Positions 16,139-23,960 are shown, counted from the first letter of the stretch. The stretch is 54,322 bases of DNA from Mucispirillum schaedleri (GCA_949287985.1 CASEIN010000071.1:1-54322); one strand, 5' to 3'. Notes: generated from the sequence alone by a model not told the origin. Numbers and translations are program-made.

Positions 16139-16636
16139 CTATTCCACACATTCCAAAAGCTCCCTTTTTTTTGCTATATATATTTTCTTATTATCACTAT
16201 GCTCCCCTGTGAAATTCATCTTCAAAACTTTCTCTAAAAACTTGTGATGTGTTTTTGCTTGATTATGAGGCAAAGCAAGGACGGCATACACACTTGGCGG
16301 ATATAGCCCTAATTCTTTCTTAATTGCCTTTCTAACGGCTTTTATTAATGCTTTAGGGTATTTAGCCACATCTTTACTAACAAGCAGCCACAGGCAAATA
16401 TATGGATAATTAGGATAGGTGCCGCCAATGGCGATAACTTTCTCTTCCCTTTTTATGTAATAAGCATAAGTGGTGCTTAGTCTTTCTAAAAAAGCTTCAT
16501 ACGTCCAAGAAGCCATTTCTAGCTTATCATCATCTGCTAGGTTGTCCCAAAACTCTTTTATCTTATCCTGTTCTACATAGTCAATACTGCCAGTATCTGT
16601 ATTAGTAAATGCAATCTTAATTGCTCCTATTAGCAT
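16139..16636 (-). CDS. gp13-like virion assembly protein (acetyltransferase-like fold)
   Basis: The place between tail tube B and gp14, the length (165 aa) and the pattern VIAIGGTYPNYPYICLWLLV...KYPKALIKAVRKAIKK...HHKFLEKVLKMNFTGEH match T7 gp13 and its relatives, where a GNAT-like fold is seen but catalysis is doubtful. The start at 16,636 is preceded by GGAGG at six bases; a longer frame to 16,660 has no ribosome site. It overlaps the 3' end of the tail tube B gene by 20 bases. Confidence 0.75.
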   Translation of the reverse strand: MLIGAIKIAFTNTDTGSIDYVEQDKIKEFWDNLADDDKLEMASWTYEAFLERLSTTYAYYIKREEKVIAIGGTYPNYPYICLWLLVSKDVAKYPKALIKAVRKAIKKELGLYPPSVYAVLALPHNQAKTHHKFLEKVLKMNFTGEHSDNKKIYIAKKRELLECVE

Positions 16637-18854
16637 ACACCACCTCCATATCATATTCAATTATGTTAAAGTTGCTGTCCCTATAACTCTCAATAGATAT
16701 TTCCACATCTTTATTTTCTGCCATAACTAAAAACCTGTTACGGCTATTGCCTATTATCTGCCTTGTTTCTTCCTGTCTGCCTTTTCTTTTTATACGCACA
16801 AAATAGACGCTCTCTTCCATTGCTTTTATCGTCATTGTTTTAAGCAGTGTTTTCATATCTATGGCTTGAGTATTACTTCTTATAAAGAATGTGGAAAAAG
16901 TATAGCTTGATTTATACATATCAAAACTACCATCACTTTTTAAGTTATCTGTAAAGTTTGTATCACTATGACTTATAGCAAGCTTTTCAAAAGATATTAC
17001 CCCGTTTCTTTTTATTAAAAGATATAGAAAGCCTTGCAGTATTTCCCCATAAAGCACATTACCACCAAAAATCCATTTATGCCACGCACTTTGCAAAAGC
17101 TCATTATTTTCTTTGATAAAGCTGTAGCAGTAGACTTTATCTGTGCCGTTAATTAAAAACAACATTCCATCTTCTAATGATACACATATTTTATAAATGC
17201 CTTGTTCTATGTATCTTGGGATATGGCTTGTAATATCATTAGAATAACCATATACATCTGTTTGGGAGCTTGGTTTATATTCTCGCACCCTTACATACTC
17301 TCCCTTTTCCCCTGTATAGTAAATAGAAGTATCGCATACCACAGGTCTTGCACTCATATTTGTATCAAACTGGATAACTGGCTTTATGGCTGCACTGCTG
17401 TTAGATAATACTTCGCCGTGTTCTAAAGCATACATTGAAGCGTTACTATATAAGAATAGTGCTTCCATGTAGGAAACAGCATGTTTTAAAGCGTCTGCTT
17501 TTGTGCCAGAGATAGCAACACTAACAGGGTCGCTATCAAGCATTGTGGTTGCTGTTGTGGCAAAGAAGTTAAAAAACCTTTTGCTTTCTGAAAAAGTGAT
17601 ACCGTCATCTGTTAAAAGCCCAAGCCTGTTTTTATAAAACACAATATCTTTTATTTGCTTATCCACAATGTCGGGTGCTGGGTTTGTTTCCCTGTCCCCT
17701 GCTTTTCTTTTTTCCCATTGAGCTGTTTCTACCACTATACCGTCATCAGTAATTTTTAAAATGTGTGGCATTGTATTATCTATAAAGCCCACATCTTCCC
17801 CTAGTTTAGCACACTCTTTCCAGTAGCCTTCTCCAAATTCCCCTTGTTTTTTTTCTTCTGTAACAAATTCTATGTAGTAATCATCTTCATTGCTGCTGGT
17901 ATCGCCTATTACTTTCATACAATAGCCGTGTGGTGCAACTAATGGCAAATCAGAAAAACTTTTACATTCGTTTTTAAACGTATCAGTTAATGTTCCACCA
18001 GCACTATCTGTTATTTCTAGTTTAACATTTGCTAATCCCACGTGTTTATATACCTTATCTATATTAGGTAAATTCATAAGCGGCATAAGTTTGCCGTTAC
18101 AATTGCTAGACGGGCACGGTTTGTTCCATTCGCTATACTTATTTTGCACTTGACCATTTCCTGCACCAATGTTCCACTTATGTACGTGCGGTGGCAGCTC
18201 ACTAACAAGCCCCCAGATATCGTGAGTAATCTCTCCAGTGCAAAAATAATATGCACGAGAAAAATTTTCTGTACCAATTGAATACATTAATTTTTGCAAA
18301 ACATCGCTTGCCGTAATCTCTTCCTGTGGGTTAGCAGGCACTGTATAGGACGCTGTCTTTCTTTGCACCCCTAATACTTCCTGCGTTGCATAATATGTTT
18401 CCCCATAGGCAGCCTGTTTTATTACGCAGAGAGAACGCTTTTCCAGCTCTACTTCTTTTACACTTTCCCCTTGCACTTTCTTTTTTGTATTTAATAGAAA
18501 GTTGTAATCTCTTATGGTGCAAAGCCTTAAATCACTTCTTGGGTTGTCACTTACTAAATATTCTACTTCCCCACTTTTGCCTATAAGGTTGCCTGCTAAA
18601 TCATAGACACTTGCAACACCCTGCTTGTTTATAATCAAAAGTCCGTATTCTTCATCACTTCTTTTTATGAAATCTATAAACTCATTACCAGTGTATTCTA
18701 TTTCTGCTATATGATGAGTGCCGTATCTTCTTCTTAAAAACTCTGTGGCACTTGGTATGCAGTTAATCATTTCGCTGCACTGGTTTTCAAACCGTTGTAA
18801 TGCAGGCTGCTGGCTTATACCGCCGATGATGTTTTTTACTTCTATTTTTTTCAT
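16617..18854 (-). CDS. Tail tubular protein B (T7 gp12 type)
   Basis: Nozzle protein at the tip of the short tail. It has 745 residues (T7 gp12: 794), a beta-rich sequence, and begins with the family signature KNIIGGISQQPALQRFENQCSEMINC (shortened here: IGGISQQPALQRFENQ), typical of podovirus gp12 proteins. The central part includes GLLTDDGITFSESKRFFNFF, also typical. It follows tail tube A by three bases. The ATG at 18,854 has AAGGCGG upstream. Confidence 0.92.
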   Translation of the reverse strand: MKKIEVKNIIGGISQQPALQRFENQCSEMINCIPSATEFLRRRYGTHHIAEIEYTGNEFIDFIKRSDEEYGLLIINKQGVASVYDLAGNLIGKSGEVEYLVSDNPRSDLRLCTIRDYNFLLNTKKKVQGESVKEVELEKRSLCVIKQAAYGETYYATQEVLGVQRKTASYTVPANPQEEITASDVLQKLMYSIGTENFSRAYYFCTGEITHDIWGLVSELPPHVHKWNIGAGNGQVQNKYSEWNKPCPSSNCNGKLMPLMNLPNIDKVYKHVGLANVKLEITDSAGGTLTDTFKNECKSFSDLPLVAPHGYCMKVIGDTSSNEDDYYIEFVTEEKKQGEFGEGYWKECAKLGEDVGFIDNTMPHILKITDDGIVVETAQWEKRKAGDRETNPAPDIVDKQIKDIVFYKNRLGLLTDDGITFSESKRFFNFFATTATTMLDSDPVSVAISGTKADALKHAVSYMEALFLYSNASMYALEHGEVLSNSSAAIKPVIQFDTNMSARPVVCDTSIYYTGEKGEYVRVREYKPSSQTDVYGYSNDITSHIPRYIEQGIYKICVSLEDGMLFLINGTDKVYCYSFIKENNELLQSAWHKWIFGGNVLYGEILQGFLYLLIKRNGVISFEKLAISHSDTNFTDNLKSDGSFDMYKSSYTFSTFFIRSNTQAIDMKTLLKTMTIKAMEESVYFVRIKRKGRQEETRQIIGNSRNRFLVMAENKDVEISIESYRDSNFNIIEYDMEVVYANRSN

Positions 18855-18857
18855 TAG

Positions 18858-19406
18858 CTACCGCCTTAGTATTTTCTTTATTAAGCTAGGCTTGCTTTTC
18901 ACATTGTATCTTGTTATTGACCTATCTTCTTTTTTTGCCGCAAGCATAGCTTCCAGCTCTTCTCTCTCAAGGTTGCTTTTTAATTCTGCACTTGTGATGG
19001 CATTGTCTTGATATTTTTTAGCAGCCCTTAAGGTTACCCATAATGCAAATGTTTCTGGAAGTTTTTCTAACGGCAACAAGCTTATTAGAGTTGCTTTTAC
19101 CTTTTTCCCTATAATATATGAATTTTTTGTTGTATCATATATGCTGTCATTTTTTAAAACCAAACCATAAGGCAAGTTTTTTACGCTTACTGTATCAAAT
19201 GGCAAACGGATAATGCCTTTATCATCTGGTGTTAATTCTATATATTCAGAGTTAAAATACCACCCTGCAAGCTGCACCTCTCGGCATGCCATGTTTATGT
19301 GGCTAATGGCAAGTGCCACCTCTGTTATTGGGTTTTCTTCTAATGCTTCTACTGGAAGTTCCCCAGTAGAAATCAATATTCTATTTACTGCGTCCAGTAG
19401 TGTCAT
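18858..19406 (-). CDS. Tail tubular protein A (T7 gp11 type)
   Basis: Adaptor ring between portal and tail nozzle. It has 182 residues (T7 gp11: 196) with the family-like start LLDAVNRILISTGELPVEALEEN (shown in part) and the later AREVQ-GWYFN pattern, here CREVQLAGWYFNSE. I place the start at ATG 19,406, where GGAG lies ten bases upstream. A longer frame to 19,523 runs back into the hairpin repeat and encodes a basic tail with no similarity to gp11, so it is probably not translated. Confidence 0.9.
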   Translation of the reverse strand: MTLLDAVNRILISTGELPVEALEENPITEVALAISHINMACREVQLAGWYFNSEYIELTPDDKGIIRLPFDTVSVKNLPYGLVLKNDSIYDTTKNSYIIGKKVKATLISLLPLEKLPETFALWVTLRAAKKYQDNAITSAELKSNLEREELEAMLAAKKEDRSITRYNVKSKPSLIKKILRR

Positions 19407-19464
19407 AAATATTTTTCTCCTTATAAACAAAATACGTGGAATAATCCACGCATTTTTACTTTTA

Positions 19465-19554
19465 TTTTTTATTCTGTCCATAGAATAAAAAAATCTCCGC
19501 TTGGTCGCAGTGAATGCTCTCAAGCTTGCTAAAGAAGCCCTGTCCTTAGGGCTT
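19465..19554 (-). repeat. Covarying hairpin cassette, unit B1
   Basis: Read on the minus strand: AAGCCCT / AGGGCTT with loop AAGGAC (19,554-19,535), the spacer containing GAGCATTCACTGCGACC (19,519-19,503), then an A/T-rich stem ending ATTCT / AGAAT with loop ATGGAC (19,492-19,465). It lies between the capsid gene and tail tube A. The spacer word is shared with units B2a and C, not with A and B2b. Confidence 0.8.
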
Positions 19555-19583
19555 AAAATAAAACGCAGGGCATAACGCCCCGC
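19555..19583 (-). terminator. Terminator-like hairpin downstream of the capsid gene
   Basis: On the minus strand GCGGGGC / GCCCTGC (one mismatch) around loop GTTAT is followed by GTTTTATTTT. T7 has its main late terminator in the same place, just after gene 10, so this may be the functional counterpart. Partial readthrough would be needed to express the tail genes. Confidence 0.6.
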
Positions 19584-19610
19584 ATTATTTATTATTGTTT
19601 ATTATTTTAA

Positions 19611-19694
19611 GGTGCAGGACGCACCGCCTTTAGTAAGTGCGGGAGCATTCACTGCGACCAAACGTTAAATAAAAAATGTATGGACACATTTTTT
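19611..19694 (+). repeat. Covarying hairpin cassette, unit B2a
   Basis: GGTGC / GCACC with loop AGGAC (19,611-19,625), a spacer with GGGAGCATTCACTGCGACC, then AAAAAATGT / ACATTTTTT with loop ATGGAC (19,671-19,694). The first stem is unlike that of the other units (GGTGC instead of AGCCT), while the loop is kept, which argues that pairing and loop matter more than stem sequence. Confidence 0.8.
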
Positions 19695-19714
19695 ATTATT
19701 GTTTTATTGTTTTA

Positions 19715-19802
19715 CAAGCCTACGGATAGGCTTGCTTTAGTGAGTAACAAGGAACTTGCTTCCGTAGTTACGTTAAATAAAAAATACAAGGACGTATTTT
19801 TT
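19715..19802 (+). repeat. Covarying hairpin cassette, unit B2b
   Basis: CAAGCCT / AGGCTTG with loop ACGGAT (19,715-19,734); middle hairpin GTAAC (19,744-19,748) / GTTAC (19,767-19,771) with inner GGAA/TTCC; then AAAAAATAC / GTATTTTTT with loop AAGGAC (19,779-19,802). The last hairpin abuts the capsid stop codon. Compared with unit A the middle hairpin differs by three compensatory pairs. ACAAGGACGT in the last hairpin equals the consensus for CsrA/RsmE binding on RNA. Confidence 0.8.
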
Positions 19803-19803
19803 A

Positions 19804-20745
19804 TTATTGTTTTAAAAGTTCTACCGCTCTGCGTGCTTCTAAAATGCCAGCACCCATTAAGCGCTTGACAACAAGCAGCACTGCTTGGTTTTCAACCTTA
19901 TAATCTCCTGCTGCCATTTCAGTAGTTAATGCTTTTAAATAAACATTACCAACAGCACCTTTAGAAACACACACTCCTACAGTATTTGTAAAGTCCCCGT
20001 GATAAGTGTTGTTTGCCCCTGTTTCTTGCGTAATGTTTTCGTTTGGCACATGCATTGTTTCTATAATATCAAAGCCTGCCACACGAAAAACTTTACCATC
20101 AGCATATACACCAGAGCCACCCCAGTTTTTATTGATAATATCTGTTGTCATTGCAAGCAGCGAGTATATAGCAGGGCGGCAGAAAAATGCTCTTGGGTCT
20201 GTTTCTGGCACATGTTTTTCTGCCATAATTTCCCTTGCTCCAAAAATAAGCTCTGCCATAGCCTGCCCGTCAGTATCCACATTGGCACCAGTTAACTGTG
20301 AGCCACCCGCCATATCGTCCTGCGGTGCAGCTGTTCTGCCAGCAAGGCAGGCAAGCTGTAAGTTTATTTGGTCTTGCTTTACAGCCATTGCAGCACCAAG
20401 CTGTTTTGAATATTCTGAACGAACTTCATAATGGCTCATAGCTTCATCAATATCTAATATCTTAACACTTGCTGCTAAAACATCATCAATATTAATTGTA
20501 ATAGCAGAATGAAGCATATTGTTGTTGCCCTCAATCTTATTGCCTCTTGGCACGTATTCTGCTTTTGCTGTGCCATAAACTTGGAAAGTGGCAGACTTAC
20601 CGTAATCAATAGTGCGCTCCCTAATAAATGGGGCAGATACATTTGTTTCATCAAATGCTTTAATTGCGTCTGTTGAAATGTTTGTAATAAAAAGGGCTTT
20701 CTCGTCCCCTTGTCCGTTAATTTGTCCTACGTTAGTATGTGCTAT
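19804..20745 (-). CDS. Major capsid protein (T7 gp10 type), apparent AUA start
   Basis: Shell protein of the icosahedral head, 313 residues when read from the AUA (T7 gp10A: 345). It aligns with T7 gp10 at DEKALFITNIST...AIKAF, GKSATFQVYGTAKAEYVPRG and DIDEAMSHYEVRSEYSKQLG. The frame has no ATG, GTG or TTG between the upstream stop and a GTG 64 codons into the conserved region (20,553). The only sensible start is ATA at 20,745, preceded by AAAGAGG six bases upstream and followed by AHTNVGQINGQGD, a plausible capsid N-terminus. Either AUA is used or an ATG has mutated. Scaffold and a 41-residue membrane protein gene precede it. Confidence 0.9.
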   Translation of the reverse strand: MAHTNVGQINGQGDEKALFITNISTDAIKAFDETNVSAPFIRERTIDYGKSATFQVYGTAKAEYVPRGNKIEGNNNMLHSAITINIDDVLAASVKILDIDEAMSHYEVRSEYSKQLGAAMAVKQDQINLQLACLAGRTAAPQDDMAGGSQLTGANVDTDGQAMAELIFGAREIMAEKHVPETDPRAFFCRPAIYSLLAMTTDIINKNWGGSGVYADGKVFRVAGFDIIETMHVPNENITQETGANNTYHGDFTNTVGVCVSKGAVGNVYLKALTTEMAAGDYKVENQAVLLVVKRLMGAGILEARRAVELLKQ

Positions 20746-20756
20746 AACCCACCTCT

Positions 20757-20882
20757 TTAGTTATTTGTTTTTTTAAAAAAATTATCTTTTAGGCTGGCAC
20801 CCCAGTCTTTTATCTTATTTTTGTTTTTATAGATTAAAAATGATAACCCTAAAAAGATAAGAATGAATAAAATAATTTTCAT
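20757..20882 (-). CDS. Small membrane protein, 41 aa
   Basis: ATG at 20,882 has GGAG eight bases upstream. The product begins with one strongly hydrophobic helix (MKIILFILIFLGLSFLIY) and then a basic, polar tail (KNKNKIKDWGASLKDNFFKK). It fills the gap between scaffold and capsid genes and its stop is eleven bases before the capsid AUA. I do not recognise a family; a small membrane effector or a structural accessory are both possible. Confidence 0.6.
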   Translation of the reverse strand: MKIILFILIFLGLSFLIYKNKNKIKDWGASLKDNFFKKTNN

Positions 20883-20899
20883 AGTGTTCTCCTTTTGCT

Positions 20900-21553
20900 C
20901 TATATTGTTCCTGCCGCTATTGAACGTCTGATTTTTTCATCTACCGACTTTCTATACTCGGCGTCTTTTTCATACCGTGCGTCTTTTTTATCCTGCACGA
21001 TTTCTTTTTCGCTCTTATATAAGCTTGGAGCTTTGGCTGATGTTGTGCCCTCTATAAAGTTTGTTTGTGGCGTGCCTGCTCCTGCTGCCTTATAGCGAGC
21101 ATAAAGCCCACTTACAGCCAACTTTGCAAGCCCTAAATCCCTTGAATTTACAGCACCATTAAAACTTGCCTTTTCTTCATCGCTCAAGTTTTCTGCTGCC
21201 CATGCAGCCATAGCAAAGTATTCAGCCTGTCCGCCGCAAGAGTTCATTACTTCATTATCATAAGCCTGCACGTAAGCTTTACGCCCCTCGATATACCTAT
21301 CTACTACTTCTTTTGATATACCTTTCTCTGCTAAAAGCTTGTAGCTTTCTTCTGACAGCTCTCCCTTTTCTAAAAACTCTTTTTCAAAGGCAGTTGTATC
21401 AAGCACTGTTTCATCTGTACTAGTTTCTTCTGGTTCTACTGGCTCAATGTTTTCCTGCTGGCTCTGCTGATTTGAAGCCTGCTCATCACTTATACCCTCT
21501 TCCTGCCCATCTTCTTCTGGCATATCACTTGGCAATATTGGTGTTTCTGTCAT
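20900..21553 (-). CDS. Scaffolding / capsid assembly protein (T7 gp9 type)
   Basis: Internal scaffold that directs prohead assembly and leaves before packaging. It is about 217 residues, very acidic at the N-terminus (PSDMPEEDGQEEGISDEQ), helical in the middle (VVDRYIEGRKAYVQAYDNEV, AMAAWAAENLSDEEKASFNGAV), with a basic Lys/Arg-rich C-terminus expected to bind capsid, which is the gp9 layout. I chose ATG 21,553 because the GGAGG lies inside the four codons added by the upstream ATG. It sits between portal and capsid, as in T7. Confidence 0.85.
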   Translation of the reverse strand: MTETPILPSDMPEEDGQEEGISDEQASNQQSQQENIEPVEPEETSTDETVLDTTAFEKEFLEKGELSEESYKLLAEKGISKEVVDRYIEGRKAYVQAYDNEVMNSCGGQAEYFAMAAWAAENLSDEEKASFNGAVNSRDLGLAKLAVSGLYARYKAAGAGTPQTNFIEGTTSAKAPSLYKSEKEIVQDKKDARYEKDAEYRKSVDEKIRRSIAAGTI

Positions 21554-21566
21554 CACCACCTCCATC

Positions 21567-21854
21567 TTAATAATCTGTTCTTGTAAAAGTTCTTTTGTTT
21601 GTACCTAACACTACCTTTGTGGTTTTCTTTGGTTTTCCTGTGCTTAATTTGGCGGTTACTGCCTTAGCTGAAAAATCATCTTTTCCATCTGTGCGTACAA
21701 ATTTAGGCTTTTCGCTAGGTTTTTTAGCATTAGCCTCGCCTTTCTCCTTGTGGCTCTCTTGTATATTATGAGCCACTTCTTCTTTGCCTGCTCCCTGTGT
21801 TTGCTCTGTTTCAGTAAGCATTGTTTCCTCTTTTGTTTCGTTTTTACCACTCAA
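21567..21854 (-). CDS. Hypothetical protein between portal and scaffold, 95 aa
   Basis: I do not recognise a family. It is a low-complexity, highly charged protein: an acidic Glu/Gln-rich first half and a basic second half with KPKFVRTDGKDDFSAKAVTAKL and a C-terminus rich in Thr, Lys and Arg. TTG at 21,854 has AGGAGG eight bases upstream. T7 has no gene in this place. The charge layout would suit a nucleic-acid or head-interior role, but that is only a guess. Confidence 0.55.
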   Translation of the reverse strand: MSGKNETKEETMLTETEQTQGAGKEEVAHNIQESHKEKGEANAKKPSEKPKFVRTDGKDDFSAKAVTAKLSTGKPKKTTKVVLGTNKRTFTRTDY

Positions 21855-21881
21855 AAGAATATCCTCCTAACATTTATTTGT

Positions 21882-21902
21882 AAAGGGGATGACATCCCCT
21901 TT
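21882..21902 (-). promoter_or_regulatory. Leader hairpin between portal and 95-aa genes
   Basis: AAAGGGGAT / ATCCCCTTT around GAC is followed on the minus strand by TTTACAAAT and AGGAGG of the next gene. Compared with the gp15 leader the pair next to the loop differs but is still complementary. It could also act as a weak terminator after the portal gene. Confidence 0.6.
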
Positions 21903-21909
21903 TTCGTTA

Positions 21910-23511
21910 CTATTGTTGTTCTGCTACCTGCTGTAATGCTGGCATATTGCTTATGGCAGCTGGTATTGCAGATTTTGCTATATCCACTTGCTGCTGCTGC
22001 ATTTGCATTTGTGCCTGCTGTTCCTGTTCTGCCTGTAACTCTTCATCAGTTTTGATAAGCCCATCTATTGATATATTCATAATGGAAGCAAGTTTCTTAA
22101 TCAGGTTTAATGGTTTTGCATAAGTTTGTAATGCTCCACCACTAAATTCTCTTAAATATCCTGCAAATTCAAGCAACTCTTCTTTTTGAGAGTTTGTTCC
22201 CAATGCTTCAAAGCCAGCAATAATAACTGGCTTAATAGCACTATCCAGCTTTGGTAACAGTTTCATCTTTGCAAGCTTATATATTTTTCTCTTTAAATAT
22301 GGCACTTGAAAAGAGTAAGAACAGGCAGAATAAAGCCCGCCTAATGACTGCTCTATTTCCTTTGCTACTTCCCGCACTTCTTCCCTTGTTACCCTTTCAG
22401 CGTCCCTTATCATTCCGCCTGTTATTAAAAAAGCACGGTTAAGCCTTTCTTCTATTTTACTTACTTCTTCTGTTACCGTCCTTAAATCGTAACCTTTTTG
22501 AGCCTGCAGGAAAGATACATCACCTGCCCTGCCATCTATTACTTCACCATTTTCTGCTTCTTCAATATCATCTTTATCTGTTATTCCTGTTGGGTCTACA
22601 AGCAAAATGTTTCTAGAAATCATAGCGGCAGCCTCAACGCTTGCCTGGCTTAATCCATCTAAACTTTTCAAATCCCCAAGATAATTTGATACATAGCTTC
22701 TTGAATAGTCCTCTCCTGCACCATTAAAAAGCCTTAAAGCAATAAAAGGACAGCCTGTAATGCTTACTTCCTGCTTTGTGCTCTCAAGTATTACACCCTG
22801 CACTTCTTGGTGGATATAGTATTTATCCCCACACCTTTTGCAGTATGAATAAAGCTCTACTTCTTTTTCGTTTGTTTTATCTGACGGCTTGTTATTATAA
22901 TTATCTGATGGCAGTATGCTATTGTTAACGACAGCCCTTATTTCATCAGTCCAAGCATTTTCTGATATTATTTCCTTTAATATTATCTCCACAGGATTTC
23001 CTGCCCTGTCCCTTGATACAACGTAATCTCGTAATGAATATATCCTAATATTACCGTTATCATCAGGGTCTCTGATTAATACGTTACCAGAGATTAAAAG
23101 TAGCTGCCACATCTCATATAAAAAAGAAGTATCGTTACTTGCTTTAATAACATCTAATGTTTGGTTGGCGTAATCTGTTAGGATAGTTTCTAACACTATT
23201 CTAAAATCTTCGCTTTCTTCCTGCCTTGTTTCAAGAAGCTTATAATCATCTACTATGAATTTAAAAAATGGCGTGTTGCTTGGTGTTAATGCTGTAAGCA
23301 GTTTGCTTGCAAGGTTTGATACTCCTGCTGCACCTAAGGACTGATAAGGGTGTGATAACTCCCTATTATACACCTCTTCAAAATAAGAGCGCATAATAGG
23401 AAGTGTATATTTGCAGCAGTCTATGGCTAGGTTTATGTAGAAAGATTTATCTTTTTCTAACACATCAAACCTTTCTTTACCTACTGCTTTATACTCATAC
23501 TTTTGGGACAT
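21910..23511 (-). CDS. Portal / head-tail connector (T7 gp8 type)
   Basis: Dodecameric portal through which DNA is packaged and ejected. It has 533 residues (T7 gp8: 536), with family-like stretches YQSLGAAGVSNLASKLLTAL, TPSNTPFFK and GDVSFLQAQKGYDLRTVTEEVSKIE (shown in part). The C-terminus is Gln/Met-rich (QEQQAQMQMQQQQ). It overlaps the gp7.3-like gene by 17 bases. The order gp7.3-portal-scaffold-capsid matches T7. Confidence 0.93.
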   Translation of the reverse strand: MSQKYEYKAVGKERFDVLEKDKSFYINLAIDCCKYTLPIMRSYFEEVYNRELSHPYQSLGAAGVSNLASKLLTALTPSNTPFFKFIVDDYKLLETRQEESEDFRIVLETILTDYANQTLDVIKASNDTSFLYEMWQLLLISGNVLIRDPDDNGNIRIYSLRDYVVSRDRAGNPVEIILKEIISENAWTDEIRAVVNNSILPSDNYNNKPSDKTNEKEVELYSYCKRCGDKYYIHQEVQGVILESTKQEVSITGCPFIALRLFNGAGEDYSRSYVSNYLGDLKSLDGLSQASVEAAAMISRNILLVDPTGITDKDDIEEAENGEVIDGRAGDVSFLQAQKGYDLRTVTEEVSKIEERLNRAFLITGGMIRDAERVTREEVREVAKEIEQSLGGLYSACSYSFQVPYLKRKIYKLAKMKLLPKLDSAIKPVIIAGFEALGTNSQKEELLEFAGYLREFSGGALQTYAKPLNLIKKLASIMNISIDGLIKTDEELQAEQEQQAQMQMQQQQVDIAKSAIPAAISNMPALQQVAEQQ

Positions 23512-23710
23512 TTAAGCCCCCAGTCTTTCTTGTAGGTATGGCAAGTGGGCTTGCCCCATTATCGTACGTCTGTAACGATTTTACGCCTTTCTTTTTCTTA
23601 TCCTGCTGTTCTTTACCTGTTACAATACTTAAGGCTGTTTCTTCAGGCGGCGGCGGTGCCTTTGTGCTAGCCTGCGGTATTGCCTGTAATTGTGGTTTTG
23701 GTTGACACAC
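23495..23710 (-). CDS. gp7.3-like small virion/tail assembly protein, 71 aa
   Basis: A small basic, Pro- and Gly-containing protein whose C-terminus (GVKSLQTYDNGASPLAIPTRKTGGLNVPK, shown in part as RKTGGLNVP) resembles the GG-LN-P endings of podovirus gp7.3 proteins, which are needed for tail assembly and adsorption in T7. It also starts with MCQPKPQ, as many relatives begin with a Cys and Pro-rich segment. GTG at 23,710 has GAGGAG upstream. Support is from position, size and ending; no full alignment can be made by eye. Confidence 0.55.
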   Translation of the reverse strand: MCQPKPQLQAIPQASTKAPPPPEETALSIVTGKEQQDKKKKGVKSLQTYDNGASPLAIPTRKTGGLNVPKV

Positions 23711-23766
23711 GTTTCACTCCTCGCAAAAATGAGCAAAGCCCAGTTTTTGCTCCTCGTTTATTTTTA

Positions 23767-23856
23767 TTTTTCATTCTGTCCGTAGAATGAAAAAAGAACG
23801 CTTTGGTCGCAGTGAATGCTCCCGCACTTACTAAAGCAAGCCTGTCCATAGGCTTG
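23767..23856 (-). repeat. Covarying hairpin cassette, unit C
   Basis: On the minus strand: CAAGCCT / AGGCTTG with loop ATGGAC (23,856-23,837), spacer with GGGAGCATTCACTGCGACC, then TTTTTCATTCT / AGAATGAAAAA with loop ACGGAC (23,794-23,767). Beyond it (23,720-23,760) follow two GAGGAG direct repeats flanking an imperfect hairpin with GGGCTTTGC at its tip, which recurs at 28,434. Confidence 0.8.
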
Positions 23857-23877
23857 CTTCACTCCTCATAACTATGC

Positions 23878-23898
23878 AAAGGGGATGGTATTCCCTTT
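23878..23898 (-). promoter_or_regulatory. Leader-family hairpin before the gp7.3-like gene
   Basis: AAAGGGGAT / ATTCCCTTT (one G-T pair) around GGT. On the minus strand it is followed by GCATAG and GAGGAG. It is the fifth member of the GGGGA(C/T) hairpin family and lies next to repeat unit C. Confidence 0.5.
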
Positions 23899-23903
23899 CT
23901 TAC

Positions 23904-23960
23904 TTATTCTTCATCTTCATCAACAGGGCTAACTATATACAACAACAACCCATAATTCAT
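23904..23960 (-). CDS. Possible 18-aa peptide overlapping the 58-aa gene
   Basis: An ATG overlaps the TGA of the 58-residue gene (ATGA) and reads MNYGLLLYIVSPVDEDEE before TAA: a short hydrophobic part and an acidic tail. The upstream gene supplies a CAGGAG site ten bases before. It could be a real coupled micro-gene or chance. Confidence 0.35.
   Translation of the reverse strand: MNYGLLLYIVSPVDEDEE

Noticed and set aside
15961-16149. A 62-codon minus-strand frame between the gp13 and gp14 genes
   Set aside because: It runs through a hairpin and the leader repeat, overlaps the next gene's start, has no family features and no ribosome site; it is probably chance.
19407-19523. N-terminal extension of tail tube protein A
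   Set aside because: The 39 extra codons are repeat-derived and basic, begin at a TTG without ribosome site, and T7 gp11 has nothing similar.
23667-23849. 60-codon frame across repeat unit C (contains LALVSAGAFTATK)
   Set aside because: A similar peptide can be read from other units (LALVSSKEF, LALVSNKEL), so coding was considered, but frames are broken in two units and the differences fit base pairing better than codon conservation.
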